Origin: Motacilla alba alba
Lineage: Eukaryota; Chordata; Aves; Passeriformes; Motacillidae
Direction of reading: 5' to 3'
NCBI RefSeq assembly: GCF_015832195.1
Contig: NC_052021.1
Location: 29,476,786-29,540,785 of the forward strand
DNA length: 64,000 nt
Positions 1 through 27,286 of this stretch are shown one piece after another. The notes beneath the pieces are model-generated. The model was given only the letters and a program-made list of their open reading frames with translations. It did not search any database and was not told the DNA's origin. Position 1 is the stretch's first letter. Every line of letters starts with the position of its first letter. The position numbers and the translations under genes are program-made.

Positions 1-3000
1 GTCTCAAAAAAAAATTTGTAGTTTTAACCTTGTCCTTATTCATATCAGCCTCAAAACCCATTAAAAATCATTAGCTATTTTCCTCATCACCATGATTTTG
101 ACACCATCCTGGCTACAGCTTTGAACTCCTTTGCATGAGAGAGAGAGAGTAGCTAGGACCACAATGTGTTCATGCCCAAGACACACACAAAGAAGGAAGC
201 AGAGGAATGAATAACATTTATGGCTGCATATTTACAGTTCAGTTCCTGTGTGAGCTTTCCTTTCAGGTTTTGGCAGGAGGTTGAAATGACCTGTTCTGTC
301 TGTTCAGGTCACTCTGTCCCTCTGCCTTCCCTGTGCTCCAGCATGGGGCTGGGAGGGGCTTCCCTGCTGACCCTACATGTTCTTTTTGCACTCCACACAT
401 ATTCAGTGGTTCATTGGTTCAGAACCTCAAGGAACATATTCTTGCCATGAATCCTCCCCAGTCTTCACTGGCAGTGAAGAAGAGAGCCAGAGTTCCAGCC
501 AGGACAGAGCAGCAAGGGGTGCTCACGTGGAGCTGCGTAACAGCAAGGCTGGAATCAGTGGATTTGCAGCACTGTAATTGGTAATTAGGCTCTAATAATC
601 CACAGCTGCTCACCTGGTCAATGTAACCTTTATTGTGCTGTTGCACAGGACCAACAATCTGTTGTCTTAGTCTGGAGTGATCTTGTTAATGGGTGTAAAT
701 AATTTCCTGAGAGCCCTACAATCTGGAACCACAGTGACTGAAATGGAGTTTGTTTGGGCATTCTCCAGCAGTGGTAGCCTTTCCTTTCCCTCCTTCAACT
801 AGTGACTCAGACTTTTCCAGAGATCAGAACTACTTGTAATAAGCAATTTAGCTGCAAGTAGCCTTGGTGAGACATGCTGGACTCTGCTTCAGAATTGCTT
901 GGAGGGTTTTGAAAGGAGTGCCCAAGAAAATTATATGTTTGGCCATAGTAACAAGAAAAGATAAGAGAGAAGACAGGCTGTAATATTCTTTGGTGCTGCA
1001 TACATGCAGAGGAACAAAATGCAGGGGTAATTGTGATGGAGGGTGCTATGTCACGGCTGAGGAAAAACTGCATATTCATTGTTTTCACCTGGCAAGAACA
1101 TGAATGGCCCAGGACCAAGGGGCAGAATCACTGATTTGACTGTTACAGGCGGTGCCTCTCCTTTTTATAATTATTTCTGTTGTGTAGTGCACTTGTTCAG
1201 CAAAACCTCCCAGTCTGTGCTCTCCAACATGTGTAGAACAGACCAGGGAAAGCAGCTGCAGGTCAGACACTTGTGGTAGCACAACTGCCAACCAATTAGT
1301 GCTGCTATTTCAGGGTTTGCTAAGAGGCAGGGGGTGTCGAGATTGCCCAGGAAAGGGCAATCTGCATATCTAAGGACATGTCAGCTGGACGTGGGCAGGA
1401 CTGTCCCCTGAGAAAGCCCAGCCATGGCTTCTAGGGGTTCAGCAATTCCATGCAGGGGCAGCACTCCAGAATTGTGCATCTCCACATTTTGGGGGATGCT
1501 CTGGGCAGTATTATCCTTCCAGAGAATTATAAGGACTTGTTTAGCTCCCACCCTCTGCTGTGTGTCACTTTCCACCTTGCTGTGGCCCTGTGTGTCCAAG
1601 GAAAAGGAAGAATAACGTCTGCAACTGCAAAAATTAAGAGCAGAGCTTGAACAGTCTTACACTGAGCATTAGAAGTGACTTCCAAAATGCTTGTTTTCTT
1701 CCTGCCTTCAACCACCAGAAAGCTCCCAGGAAGGTGCAGGAAGCCCATTGGAAGAGTTGAAATCTCCTTTATTTAGTATGATAGCACTGCTCTGTGTTTA
1801 ATTTGTGAATGTTTGTGAAAGATCTCACAGCTCATGGCTCTGGTGTATTGATGGAAATGTGAAGGTGGGAGCCAATTTGGATGGCATTTCTCCTCATGCA
1901 AGTCACTGAATATTATTTCAATGTACTTGTAGCAGAAGCAAACACAGGCCCTGAGTCAAGTCTATGAATTGCTTGATTCCTGTACTGAAATCAGAATTAT
2001 CCCTCACAGTGCCCATCCTAGATACATCTGGGATGGCCTTGACAGACCCACTTTACTTTACTTAACAGGGGGAAAAGGCATAAAGACATCCACCTTCTTT
2101 CACACCCCAGAAAAAGCTGATAATGCCCACCACCAGCAGTATCCATACTGCACAGTTTATTTATTTTTTTATCTGTACTCCTATCAGTGCTTTCTTTAAT
2201 TGAAAAACTCAAAATCAAAGCAATTGTGATCTCTGTGGCCTGCTCTACCTGGGCTCACTGAGAAGTGCTCACTTCAGCTCTGAGGCAGGTAAAAAGTTGG
2301 CAAGAGGTAATTTTTTATTCCCTCATGTACACAGAAACACCAGTGGAGACCAGCATCCCAGTGTAATACCTATTACACACACAGCAAGGGAAAGCTGGCT
2401 CTAGAAAAAAATCATTCACTTTAAATAAAGCAGACAAAAAAAGTATTGCTCTTTTATATATCATGTATGAAGGTGCTGGGAGATTAAAATTATTATCCTA
2501 AGGCCACAGGGGAAGTTTGTGATAGGGATTTAATTTGCTTTGGAGACACCAGTTTGGGTAAGTAGCACATGAGTGACCAGTCTCTGCTGGATATTTACAA
2601 CACACACTTACAGATTTCAACTGGGAGAATCTATGTTAATATGTTTTATAATATGTTTTTTTCATGTTTTAATGCAGTGATGATTCAAGGCAAAACACCA
2701 CGTGAAAGCTCAATTAATTTCATTCACAAGAATGAGACAAACACTGAACATTGAGCTCTGCACTCTAGGGAGTTTGCCATTATCAAAGGTCCTTGACTGT
2801 ATAAAAATAATAATACGAAAACAAACCTCATAATAATTATCTTGGTTTGTCTATGTCATGACTACTGTTATTAAAAGGGCCATTTTTGACCCTTCCATTA
2901 TTTGATTGACCTGCTTTAGCCAATACTGCCCATTTAAATGTGCAACACTGTCAAGTCACTGGAAACTGAAATCCTTGGAAAATACTCCTCTGAAAAGCAG

Positions 3001-3882
3001 GATCCATGTTGAACAATTTGGCCATTAAATCCTGGCAAATACATTGGAGATGCACAGTCCTACAAAAAATGAAGCTGTGAACAAAGTGAGCTGGATAGGA
3101 TGTGCACAGTGTCTTCAGAGCTGCCTAGGTTTGGACTCTAGGGTAGATTTTTATTGGTGTGAAAAATAATATGTTGTGATCTTTTCTTTTTGTGGTTGAA
3201 TTTTCAGTTTTATCTGCTCAAAAAATAGAATTGCTTCCCAGCCAGGAAGTTCTTTATTTCCTGGAAACTTGAAAATACTTGGAGCAACCAGGCATTTCTA
3301 CAGGCTGTTTGGAGTCCTAATGAAGAAATGGGCTGATGAAGAAAGCTTTGATCAGCTCCATTTCTACTCCTAAACCCATGGAAAGCAAAAGTATTATTCT
3401 CAGGCTCTTTGGAACTCTTCCAGTGCTCCTGAGGCAAAACTCCCAGAAAAGCTGATGACAAATTTTTCCAGTAAAAAAGCCATTGGCTCGACTGTGTCTC
3501 ATTATAATCATTGTCTCACGAGGATGGAAACAGATGAGCACTGAAACACGACTGGGGTATTTCAAAATTCAGCACACTCAGGGAAATCTTCCCTTGGCAT
3601 ATCTTTGGCAACCTTGTAGAGTCCCAGAGGGGCTTTATTTGGAACAATTAAGGCAGAATGAGAACAGGAAAATCATGAGAAGGATTTTTCCAGGGATTTC
3701 AGATAAAAAGTCTGCTGTATCAGATGAAAAGAAATTTGTGATGTGGACAAATATGGCCATGTGGTCCACAATAAGTGGTTCAAAGCCTGCCAAGGAACTA
3801 CAGGTTGGGTTTGTGTGGTGTGTGAACTCGTGTAAGACTAACTCAAAACCTCAGAAATGTGAATATTCATTTTGTTTTCCAG
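1..3882 (+). other. SLC18A2: SLC18A2 intron (partial, upstream side)
   Basis: I see no exon, RNA gene or clear repeat in this stretch. Short open frames on both strands have no recognisable domain. The intron ends at the AG at 3881-3882. Confidence 0.8.
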
Positions 3883-20100
<16,218 letters not shown>

Positions 20101-20355
20101 CAGAAAAGCCATATAACATATTTAGGTGTACAAAATGCTGTGGTTCATGTGAAACATCTCATCCAGAAATAGGTTTTAGTTGTACTGTACATTTAATAGT
20201 GAAATGGTCAGAAAAACCAAAGGTATATTATTTATTGCCCGTGACTATAAAGCAGACTGCAAACCGCCTTATGGGGGGAAAGAGCTTTTATAGACCATTT
20301 GTATAGTGTTACTCTTTGTGTATTTAATTTTATTGAATATTACACTCTATTTTTT

Positions 20356-20361
20356 ATTAAA
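20356..20361 (+). promoter_or_regulatory. SLC18A2: Candidate proximal poly(A) signal (ATTAAA) of SLC18A2
   Basis: This common variant hexamer lies 256 nt after the stop and is followed by tgtgtagtat and further U/GU-rich sequence. If used it would make a short 3' UTR. Confidence 0.4.
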
Positions 20362-21502
20362 TGTGTAGTATAAATCTGTATAAAATGTGAATTTTAACTA
20401 TTTGGTTTTTAAAGTCACCTCATTGACAGTATTTCATATTTTATTTGAAGTCATAGGTTACTGTCAAACTTGAATCTTTCTTATTTAATTCAAAATTTTG
20501 AAAAGCAACCCTCAAAGAAAACCCATCCAATTTGCATCCTTTTAAGTGACACCCTTGTAAGTGCATTGAGAGGAGCTGGAATTCAGAGTGTGGACAGCAC
20601 TATCACTTTTTCCATCAACGTTATGTCCTAATAATATATACAAAGAACTAAATAAGAGGCACAACTGCTCTGCCAGTTTAAGTACTGACTACTCCCTGAC
20701 CACCAATGTTGAGGAAAACATGTTGTTAAACAAATGAGTGTATTGCTATTCTTGGTATTTAACAAAGTTTTAATCAAGCAGTTGAGCAATATGAAGCCCC
20801 CAAACACACAGCACCAGGTGAACAAGTGGGTATGAACATGCACTGGTCCTTTCCCTTAGCAGGGAATGTAATAATAGCATGAGGATACTTTTTGTATTTG
20901 TGTCTTTTGGATCTTTCAACATATTTCAACTTTATTTTAGTTTATTTGTTTTCAGCAAGGGGTTAGGAAAAGCTGCAGTATTACAGTCTTTAGACTTAGC
21001 GTGTACTGAAAATGAGCTGCTAACTGGAGCAGTTCAAACAACTCCTCTACACGCATTTACGTATACATCCAAAGATTTAATGTACATTTATTTTTTTAAA
21101 TGAGTTCAAAAACATTCTTTGCTTAAAAAAAAAAATGGAAGAAACAGCCAGTTTGTTACCAATCTCTCATAGCATTTGGGGACACAGCCCAATACAGGTG
21201 AAGTATTTATTGTATTAGGCAGTCCTTGCCTGCACTTAGAAAAAACAAGACTTGGAAAGAAAGAATTTTAAAACCAATCCCAGTGTCCTTCTCAACCACG
21301 GTGTACCATTTCATTTGTAAAATGAAAATCTTTATGTGCCTTCTCTGATGTAACTGCAGATGTTTTATGTACTACAGCATAGATACTATGTTTACATATA
21401 GTTTTGTAAAGCGTATATACTATGGTCAAAAAATATGAAAAATATAGTGGATCAAGCTGCAAGTATTGCTCTGTCAATAATTATGCATTCAGAACGCATC
21501 AA

Positions 21503-21544
21503 AATAAAGTTATCTGACAGAAGTTCACGATCTATTGTAATAAA
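21503..21544 (+). promoter_or_regulatory. SLC18A2: Paired poly(A) signals (AATAAA x2) of SLC18A2
   Basis: Canonical hexamers lie at 21503-21508 and 21539-21544, about 1.4 kb after the stop. Confidence 0.6.
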
Positions 21545-21565
21545 GTGAAAAAAGGATTAAAAAAG

Positions 21566-22699
21566 AACAACCCCCCTCATGATTTGCCTTATGCAGTGTG
21601 CTTTAGCAGTGTGAGGAAAGCTGGCAGGAAAGCATTTCTCAGAGCTCCTTCAGCAACCAAGAGTCTGTCGTATGATGAATTCTTCACCAACACCAAGTAA
21701 GTAATAATTGTGCAGATCAGTGGCTATTTACATTAGGCTCAGCTTTTACTGTGATTTGCACACTGAATCTTTGCCCCAAGAGATGTTATTCTGCTTCACT
21801 GAAGTCTTTTGGTCAACATCAAATTGTTAATCTGATCAAATTTGAGAGTGAAATACCAATGCAAGAGTTCTGAATTATTACAGGACGTGTTCATCTTTTT
21901 GCCAGCTGATCAACCAGTGTATTTCTTGAATGCACTAATACAGAATTCAAACATAGCAACTCACTTTTTTTTTTTTAAAACACAAAAAGGCTTTCTTCGT
22001 GGCTTTGTTCTGAATTTTTGAGCACATCAAAACTAAGGAGGAGTTTGCATTAATCTGCAACATGAGTATGAGGAGAAGAACCAAGGAGAGAGAAATGGAT
22101 CACATTCCTTTCCTACAGCTGGTGCCAGTTTCTGCTGGGCCTGAGGGAGCAGCATCCTCCCAGGATTTGCTGAGCAGATCAGTGCAGTGCAGTGGCTCCC
22201 CTTCTCTTGCTCCACGCCTGCTCCATCAGAAGAGGAAGATTAATTAAAATCCACACAGACACTCATGTTTGTAATCTCTGTGCCACCTTTCTCCCCACTC
22301 CCTAATAAAAACTTAGCAGTTGTTTAGGATTTTTTGAGTAATGAGTAACCAAACCTCTTTTGGTGACAGTCAGGAAGAAATTTTACTCAGAAAATACACG
22401 AAAATCCCCCTTCTGTCCTGGAAAAATGTGGATTTTTTCCTATTTTTTATATTTTGATCTGTGTCAGTTCAGGTGTGATAAAGACACTTTATTCATTTGT
22501 TCCCACCATTTATTCCTCCTCTGCAGTTGCAAACTTCCACAGATGCTTTCTTTCGAATATCTCACCCCAAATAATCTAGTTATCAATATTTTATATAATA
22601 CAAAATGTGCTTCTCCCCTGAGGATCCTTCCTTTAAGAGATGGCTTTAGATGATAAGCTACTGCAATAGAAGTGCTTAAAGAACATTGACACAATGCAA
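21566..22699. other. Intergenic gap between convergent SLC18A2 and PDZD8
   Basis: No coding exon is recognised. The gap holds one more + strand AATAAA (22304-22309) and two TTTATT motifs (22488-22493, 22509-22514), which are AATAAA on the - strand. The two genes' 3' ends may therefore be even closer than drawn. Small frames near 22.05-22.65 kb lack domains. Confidence 0.7.
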
Positions 22700-25091
22700 G
22701 AAAGTTGATAATTTAGCAAAACTATTTTATTAAAGCTTATTTTCATGATAAAATAATAGCCAACAAAATCATATTAGGCAGATCTTCTGCAAATGTGTGT
22801 AGCTGCCACCTATTCAGATATCATTAAGTCAAGATATTCTTGTTTTCTGTGGTATTCTTTATTTTCAGCTATTTACAGTCAAGCATGAAGCAAAGATTAC
22901 ATCAGGAATGTAGTATTACAATTTCCCCCTGGAGATTCACTGCTTATTGTAAATAATGCCAGATAGGAATTCATGTTTTCCTTCTTATCACTAAAATACA
23001 ACTATTTTGCCCTTCTTCCATTCAGTATATTTAAAAATATTGCACTACGTTTAATTTACCTCTTACAATCATCATCATTAGCAACACTATGTGAGGAAAA
23101 CGATACCCAGCTTTTCTTACCCGCTGTGTTACAGGAGTCAATTTAAAACCATGAATGTGTTTTTTTTGAAATCAGTATTTGCATTGTTTTCACAGCTCCT
23201 TCATGTGCACCAGGGCTTAAATGAAGCACTTGGATATATTTGAAAACCTCTGTAGTAGTCTGTCAGAGCAAACACTGATGGCATTGAATGCAGATCACCA
23301 CCAATGGTAAGCTGCTGAGAAAATGGAGTGGGGAAGTCTTAATATGCATCTCAAGCAAGTACAGGTTAAATAACTTTCAGACAAGAAGGGAAGCTAATTT
23401 TGTGCGATTATTTGCTGAAGCTTAATTTCAGAAGTGTGTCACATGCCTGTTTTAGCATGGATAGCTTTCCATACATCAACTAAGTAGTATCAACTGCCCA
23501 CAACTCACTAAAAAGTGCAAGTAGTTGCATGACTGGCAGTAACCATTTTGCTTAGAAGCAGAAGCACGCTGTCCCATGATGAAAACCACTGCTTCTTAAT
23601 TTTGCCCATCATAAACTAAACCAAGAAGCAAATTTAAAGGAGAGGTACATTACAGGTGACCTCAAAACCTACAGGAGTTATTTTTACCATCTCAAACTCC
23701 ACTCCCACAAAGGCTTTTTTTTTCTACTACCAGCAATACCAGTGATAATGATACGAGTACCTAGCACAGTACCTAAAATAAAGATGATATTTTATACAAA
23801 ATTTCTATACACAGAAGATGAAACAATGTCTACAGGAAATAAATAAGAATGACGGCCTTAGCCAGGTGATGCTAAGATCCACAGTTTACACATAGCGCAA
23901 GACCAGACAGTTCTTTTCGAAAGCAGCTGGCTGAATTTCTTCCTCATCTCTACTGGACTCACAAATTGACTCAAATAAAACATGTTATATACACTATAAG
24001 ACATTTTGCTGACAAAGGTGATCCTTCTGCTCAGACTCTATCTTCTGTCTGAGAAGCTGAATGCAACTTACCATGCTATGATTACTCAAAAGTGTTGAGA
24101 GAACAATAGTTACTTTGTATTTTGCACCTTAAGCTTTCCAAAATGATAGTCTGCAGCAAAATATTAATTTCTTTATATTACTTACACCATGATTACATGC
24201 TTTTTCACAGAAGGCAATGAAACCTCCAACTCTCGTGAAGAACAATGTTCCTTTATCAGGCTATCAGATAATACAACATCACATACATATGATTTCGTTC
24301 TGGAGGGCAACGAGCCTCTTACCTTGAAAATATTCCCAATTAAATTATTATGAGATACCAGTTTACACTTTGACAACTAACAATAGTCCCCAGTTCTAAG
24401 GAGGATTTTTTTAAGCATAGCATTACTATATTTTGTGTTAAATACAAACTACAAAAAGTTCTTGTATTTAACAAAAACATGGAAAACAAATGATATGCAA
24501 TGGTAACTTCAGTAAGTATCAATAACAGACAAAATGAAAGAGCTTTTGTTTGCTTTCATGATATGTTTGGCAAAAAATACACAACTACCTAGAAGACATA
24601 CAATAAAACGGTGATCAACACTTGAAAGCCTGGCCCCTTGGTGACTTCTGAGTCAGTCATCAGCTTAGGCATGCAACAAGCTTATGCTGTTTTCATCATA
24701 CAATGGATACTAAACATCTTGAAAACCCTGCCTGTTTCCCATTGAAAATACTAGCTAAAAAAAAAAAATACAGAGAGGGGAAGTGGGGTCAAGTAACGCA
24801 TTGTTGAGGAAACCACACACATTGATGTGAAATGGTAAGGTTACATAATTAGAAAAAATAAAAATAAGTTATTAAAAATAAATTTCCAATATAAACCCCA
24901 AAGTGTAGTTTTAACCAGCTACTTTACCAAAATGATGGTGCTGTAGCTGGAGAAGAACCACTATTAGCAATTAACTGTGGAGAAGCAGGACACGCACATT
25001 GTACCAGTGTTTTAATTTAATTTGTGTGTGTTTGGAGTTAAGTGCAAAGTATTCTTTTAGTCCATTCCTTCAAAGACTAAATATGTAAATA
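22700..25091 (-). other. PDZD8: PDZD8 3' untranslated region (probable extent)
   Basis: This AT-rich, frame-poor sequence follows the PDZD8 stop on the - strand. The - strand AATAAA at 22731-22726 is followed by a GU-rich stretch (ttgcattgtgtcaatg), so cleavage near 22.70 kb is plausible. Another hexamer lies at 22863-22858. Confidence 0.6.
22726..22731 (-). promoter_or_regulatory. PDZD8: Candidate poly(A) signal of PDZD8
   Basis: This is AATAAA on the minus strand, about 2.36 kb after the PDZD8 stop, with a GU-rich downstream element. The competing hexamer at 22858-22863 would give a UTR shorter by 130 nt. Confidence 0.5.
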
Positions 25092-27286
25092 TCAGTCTAC
25101 TGATTGAGGTGGATCAACAGGTTCTTCTGATATGATGTTCAATGTCGGAGCCTCTGTCAGACTGCCATCTTCGCTATCCACTTCTTCTGCTATACTGGGT
25201 TCCTCAAAATCTTTAGTCAGTTTTTTGGATTGCTTCTCTGAGAACATGTTCTCCAGGGACTCTAGATCCTCAATGCCTGCCCTGTAGTGGATCATCAGCA
25301 GCGTGAGGGCCTGCAGTCTCTCACCCGACTTAGCCAGTGCAGCAGAAATCAGGGCTTTTTTCCTCACGTCGGTCGTCTCCTTCTCTTCTTTAACCAGCGA
25401 ATTATTGTTTTCCAGCTCTTGGTCTATTTCATTCTGCAGCTTATCCAACATAAACTCCAATTTCTGAAAGCGCTCCTCTGTGGGTAAACTTCTGTAGAGA
25501 TCACGGCCGATTTCCTTCACGGCGATGAAGACGCTGTCGTCGAGGCCGCCCTCCTTGCGGACCAGCTTGATGCCGGCGCCCGCGGCGCGCTTGGAGGGGC
25601 TGCTGGGCCCGCTCAGCTCGGTGTCGCTGCTCTCGTTGTCGGACGTGTTCGGGGTGTGCTTTGGCGAAGGCTCGGCCACGTCCGGGCCCTGCTCGGCCAG
25701 GCGGGTTTTGGGCACCTGCCGGAGGTTCAGCAGCCGGGTGCTCGTGTTGATGATGTGCCTGGTCAGACCCGTAGTTCTGTTGGCGGACTTGGCCTCGGAA
25801 TCAACCCGAGAGGATGCGGCCGCAGGAGCCTCCTGGCCCTCGGCTCTGCTGCTGCCCCCGGTTCGATCGAGCCGCTTTTCAGCTCCTACACAAAAGGGCA
25901 TCTCAGTTAAACATTTTTCTTGACATTTTTTATGGCAAACGTAAGCACAGAACATGCACTGCGAAGCTGCTTTAGTCCATACTTTCTTTTTGCAGTAATC
26001 GCACCAAGTTGGATTCTGAAACTGAGTATCTTGAAAGTTATGCTTGTTCTCTGTGAGAACTTGTCCTGAGAAAGGATCCTCTTTCTGAAGAGCACGAGCT
26101 TCTTCTTCTGAGTGACACTCTCTCTCTTTCTCCAGAAATACGCTTGAATCATCAATTTCACCTTCTTTTAAATATTTGAATTGTAAAGTTACATCACCGT
26201 AACAAAATTTTTCATTGAAACCTTTATGGGTGGTCAAACTCCGCAACGCTGTTCTGGTGACTGCTGCTTTGGGTGTAGGAGCACGCAGCTGAAATTTTCT
26301 AACAAATTCCATCGAGGACGTAGCTAGACAATCTAAAGCAATTTCTTCAAGTTTTATGCTTGCATATCCTAAGCAGATAAAACCACCTGCTTTGAAAGGG
26401 TCTCTGCACCACAGTGCAACATTAAGGTACTTATGGTATTTTTCTACTTCAAATAGACAGGATGATGTTCTCGTCATCGGCCATCGGCCCTGACGGCTTT
26501 TGTAAGGAATTTCTGGTGACTCCCACGTTCGATGATCATCACTATCTTTGCAACTACGTGCATTTTCTGTAAGTCCATCTTTTAATGTATCTTGCTTTGG
26601 TGCTGTTACTACTTTTGATACTGCTGGGTCTTCTACCTGATCACTAATTTTAAGTAGCTTCTCTGTAGATTTTTCTCCGTTATTTGCAGGGGGAGGTGGC
26701 CTCTCCGGTTTATCAGAACATACACTTCCAGTTTCTAACGTAGTTTGGCTATCAGTAGTAGACAAAACAGGCTTAATTTGTGGCCTAGGTGGCACAGGAG
26801 GCTTGGTACTAGATCCTTGTGACTGTTTACCCGACGTCTGTGGTGCATCTGAAACCTCAACAGTTTTAGGCGTTGCCACTTTAGCCCCATCTTTTTGTTG
26901 TGTTTTGGATGCTGCCTGGTAATTTCCTAAATGCAGTTTTCGATTCAGGATGGGTGATATAGTTCCAAGAGGTTTAGCAGCAGCAAGAATTACTACCGAC
27001 CGTTTGGGACTCGGAGATGTTGGCAGCTCTTCTTTTTGGTCAGGTGCATCACAAGCTAAGTCTTCAAACTCTGAATCAAAATCTCTGCTATCAGTATCAG
27101 CTGCTAAACTATTCTGGTCATCTTCTGCCTGTGCCAAGAAAGCTGTGTCCTCCAATTGTCCAAACCCATCCTGCAGTGCTGAGCCATGCTGATTATACCC
27201 AACAGGCCTTTCATAAAAGACTAAAACTCTCTCTCCAGCTTGTCTAATAAGCTTCAACACTTGGACAGTTGATGTGATTTTAACAC
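25092..27286 (-). CDS. PDZD8: PDZD8 exon 5: end of PDZ, disordered region, C2-like, C1 and coiled coil
   Basis: The long terminal exon starts after ttttttttaatag. The few residues an open frame would place before VKITST are intronic. Domains by + strand position are: PDZ end about 27220-27286; Ser/Pro-rich region with PPVPPRP about 26763-26815; C2-like fold about 26163-26462 (CLFEVEKYHKYLNVALWCRD); C1 zinc finger about 25880-26046 (His-x12-Cys-x2-Cys-x11-Cys-x2-Cys-x4-His-x2-Cys); and a charged coiled coil about 25240-25500 (EERFQKLEFMLDKLQNEIDQ), which in mammals binds Rab7. The stop is TGA at 25094-25092. The stretch encoded near 25500-25870 is unusually CpG- and Ala/Gly-rich. The last ~50 residues diverge from mammals. 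Confidence 0.97.

Larger units (their letters stand above)
20101..21565 (+). other. SLC18A2: SLC18A2 3' untranslated region (probable extent)
   Basis: The AT-rich sequence after the VMAT2 stop contains several AU-rich pentamers (ATTTA) and three poly(A) signal candidates: ATTAAA at 20356-20361 and AATAAA at 21503-21508 and 21539-21544. The paired late signals make about 21.56 kb the most likely end. A further AATAAA at 22304 could extend it to a length closer to that of the mammalian mRNA, as I recall it. Confidence 0.7.
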
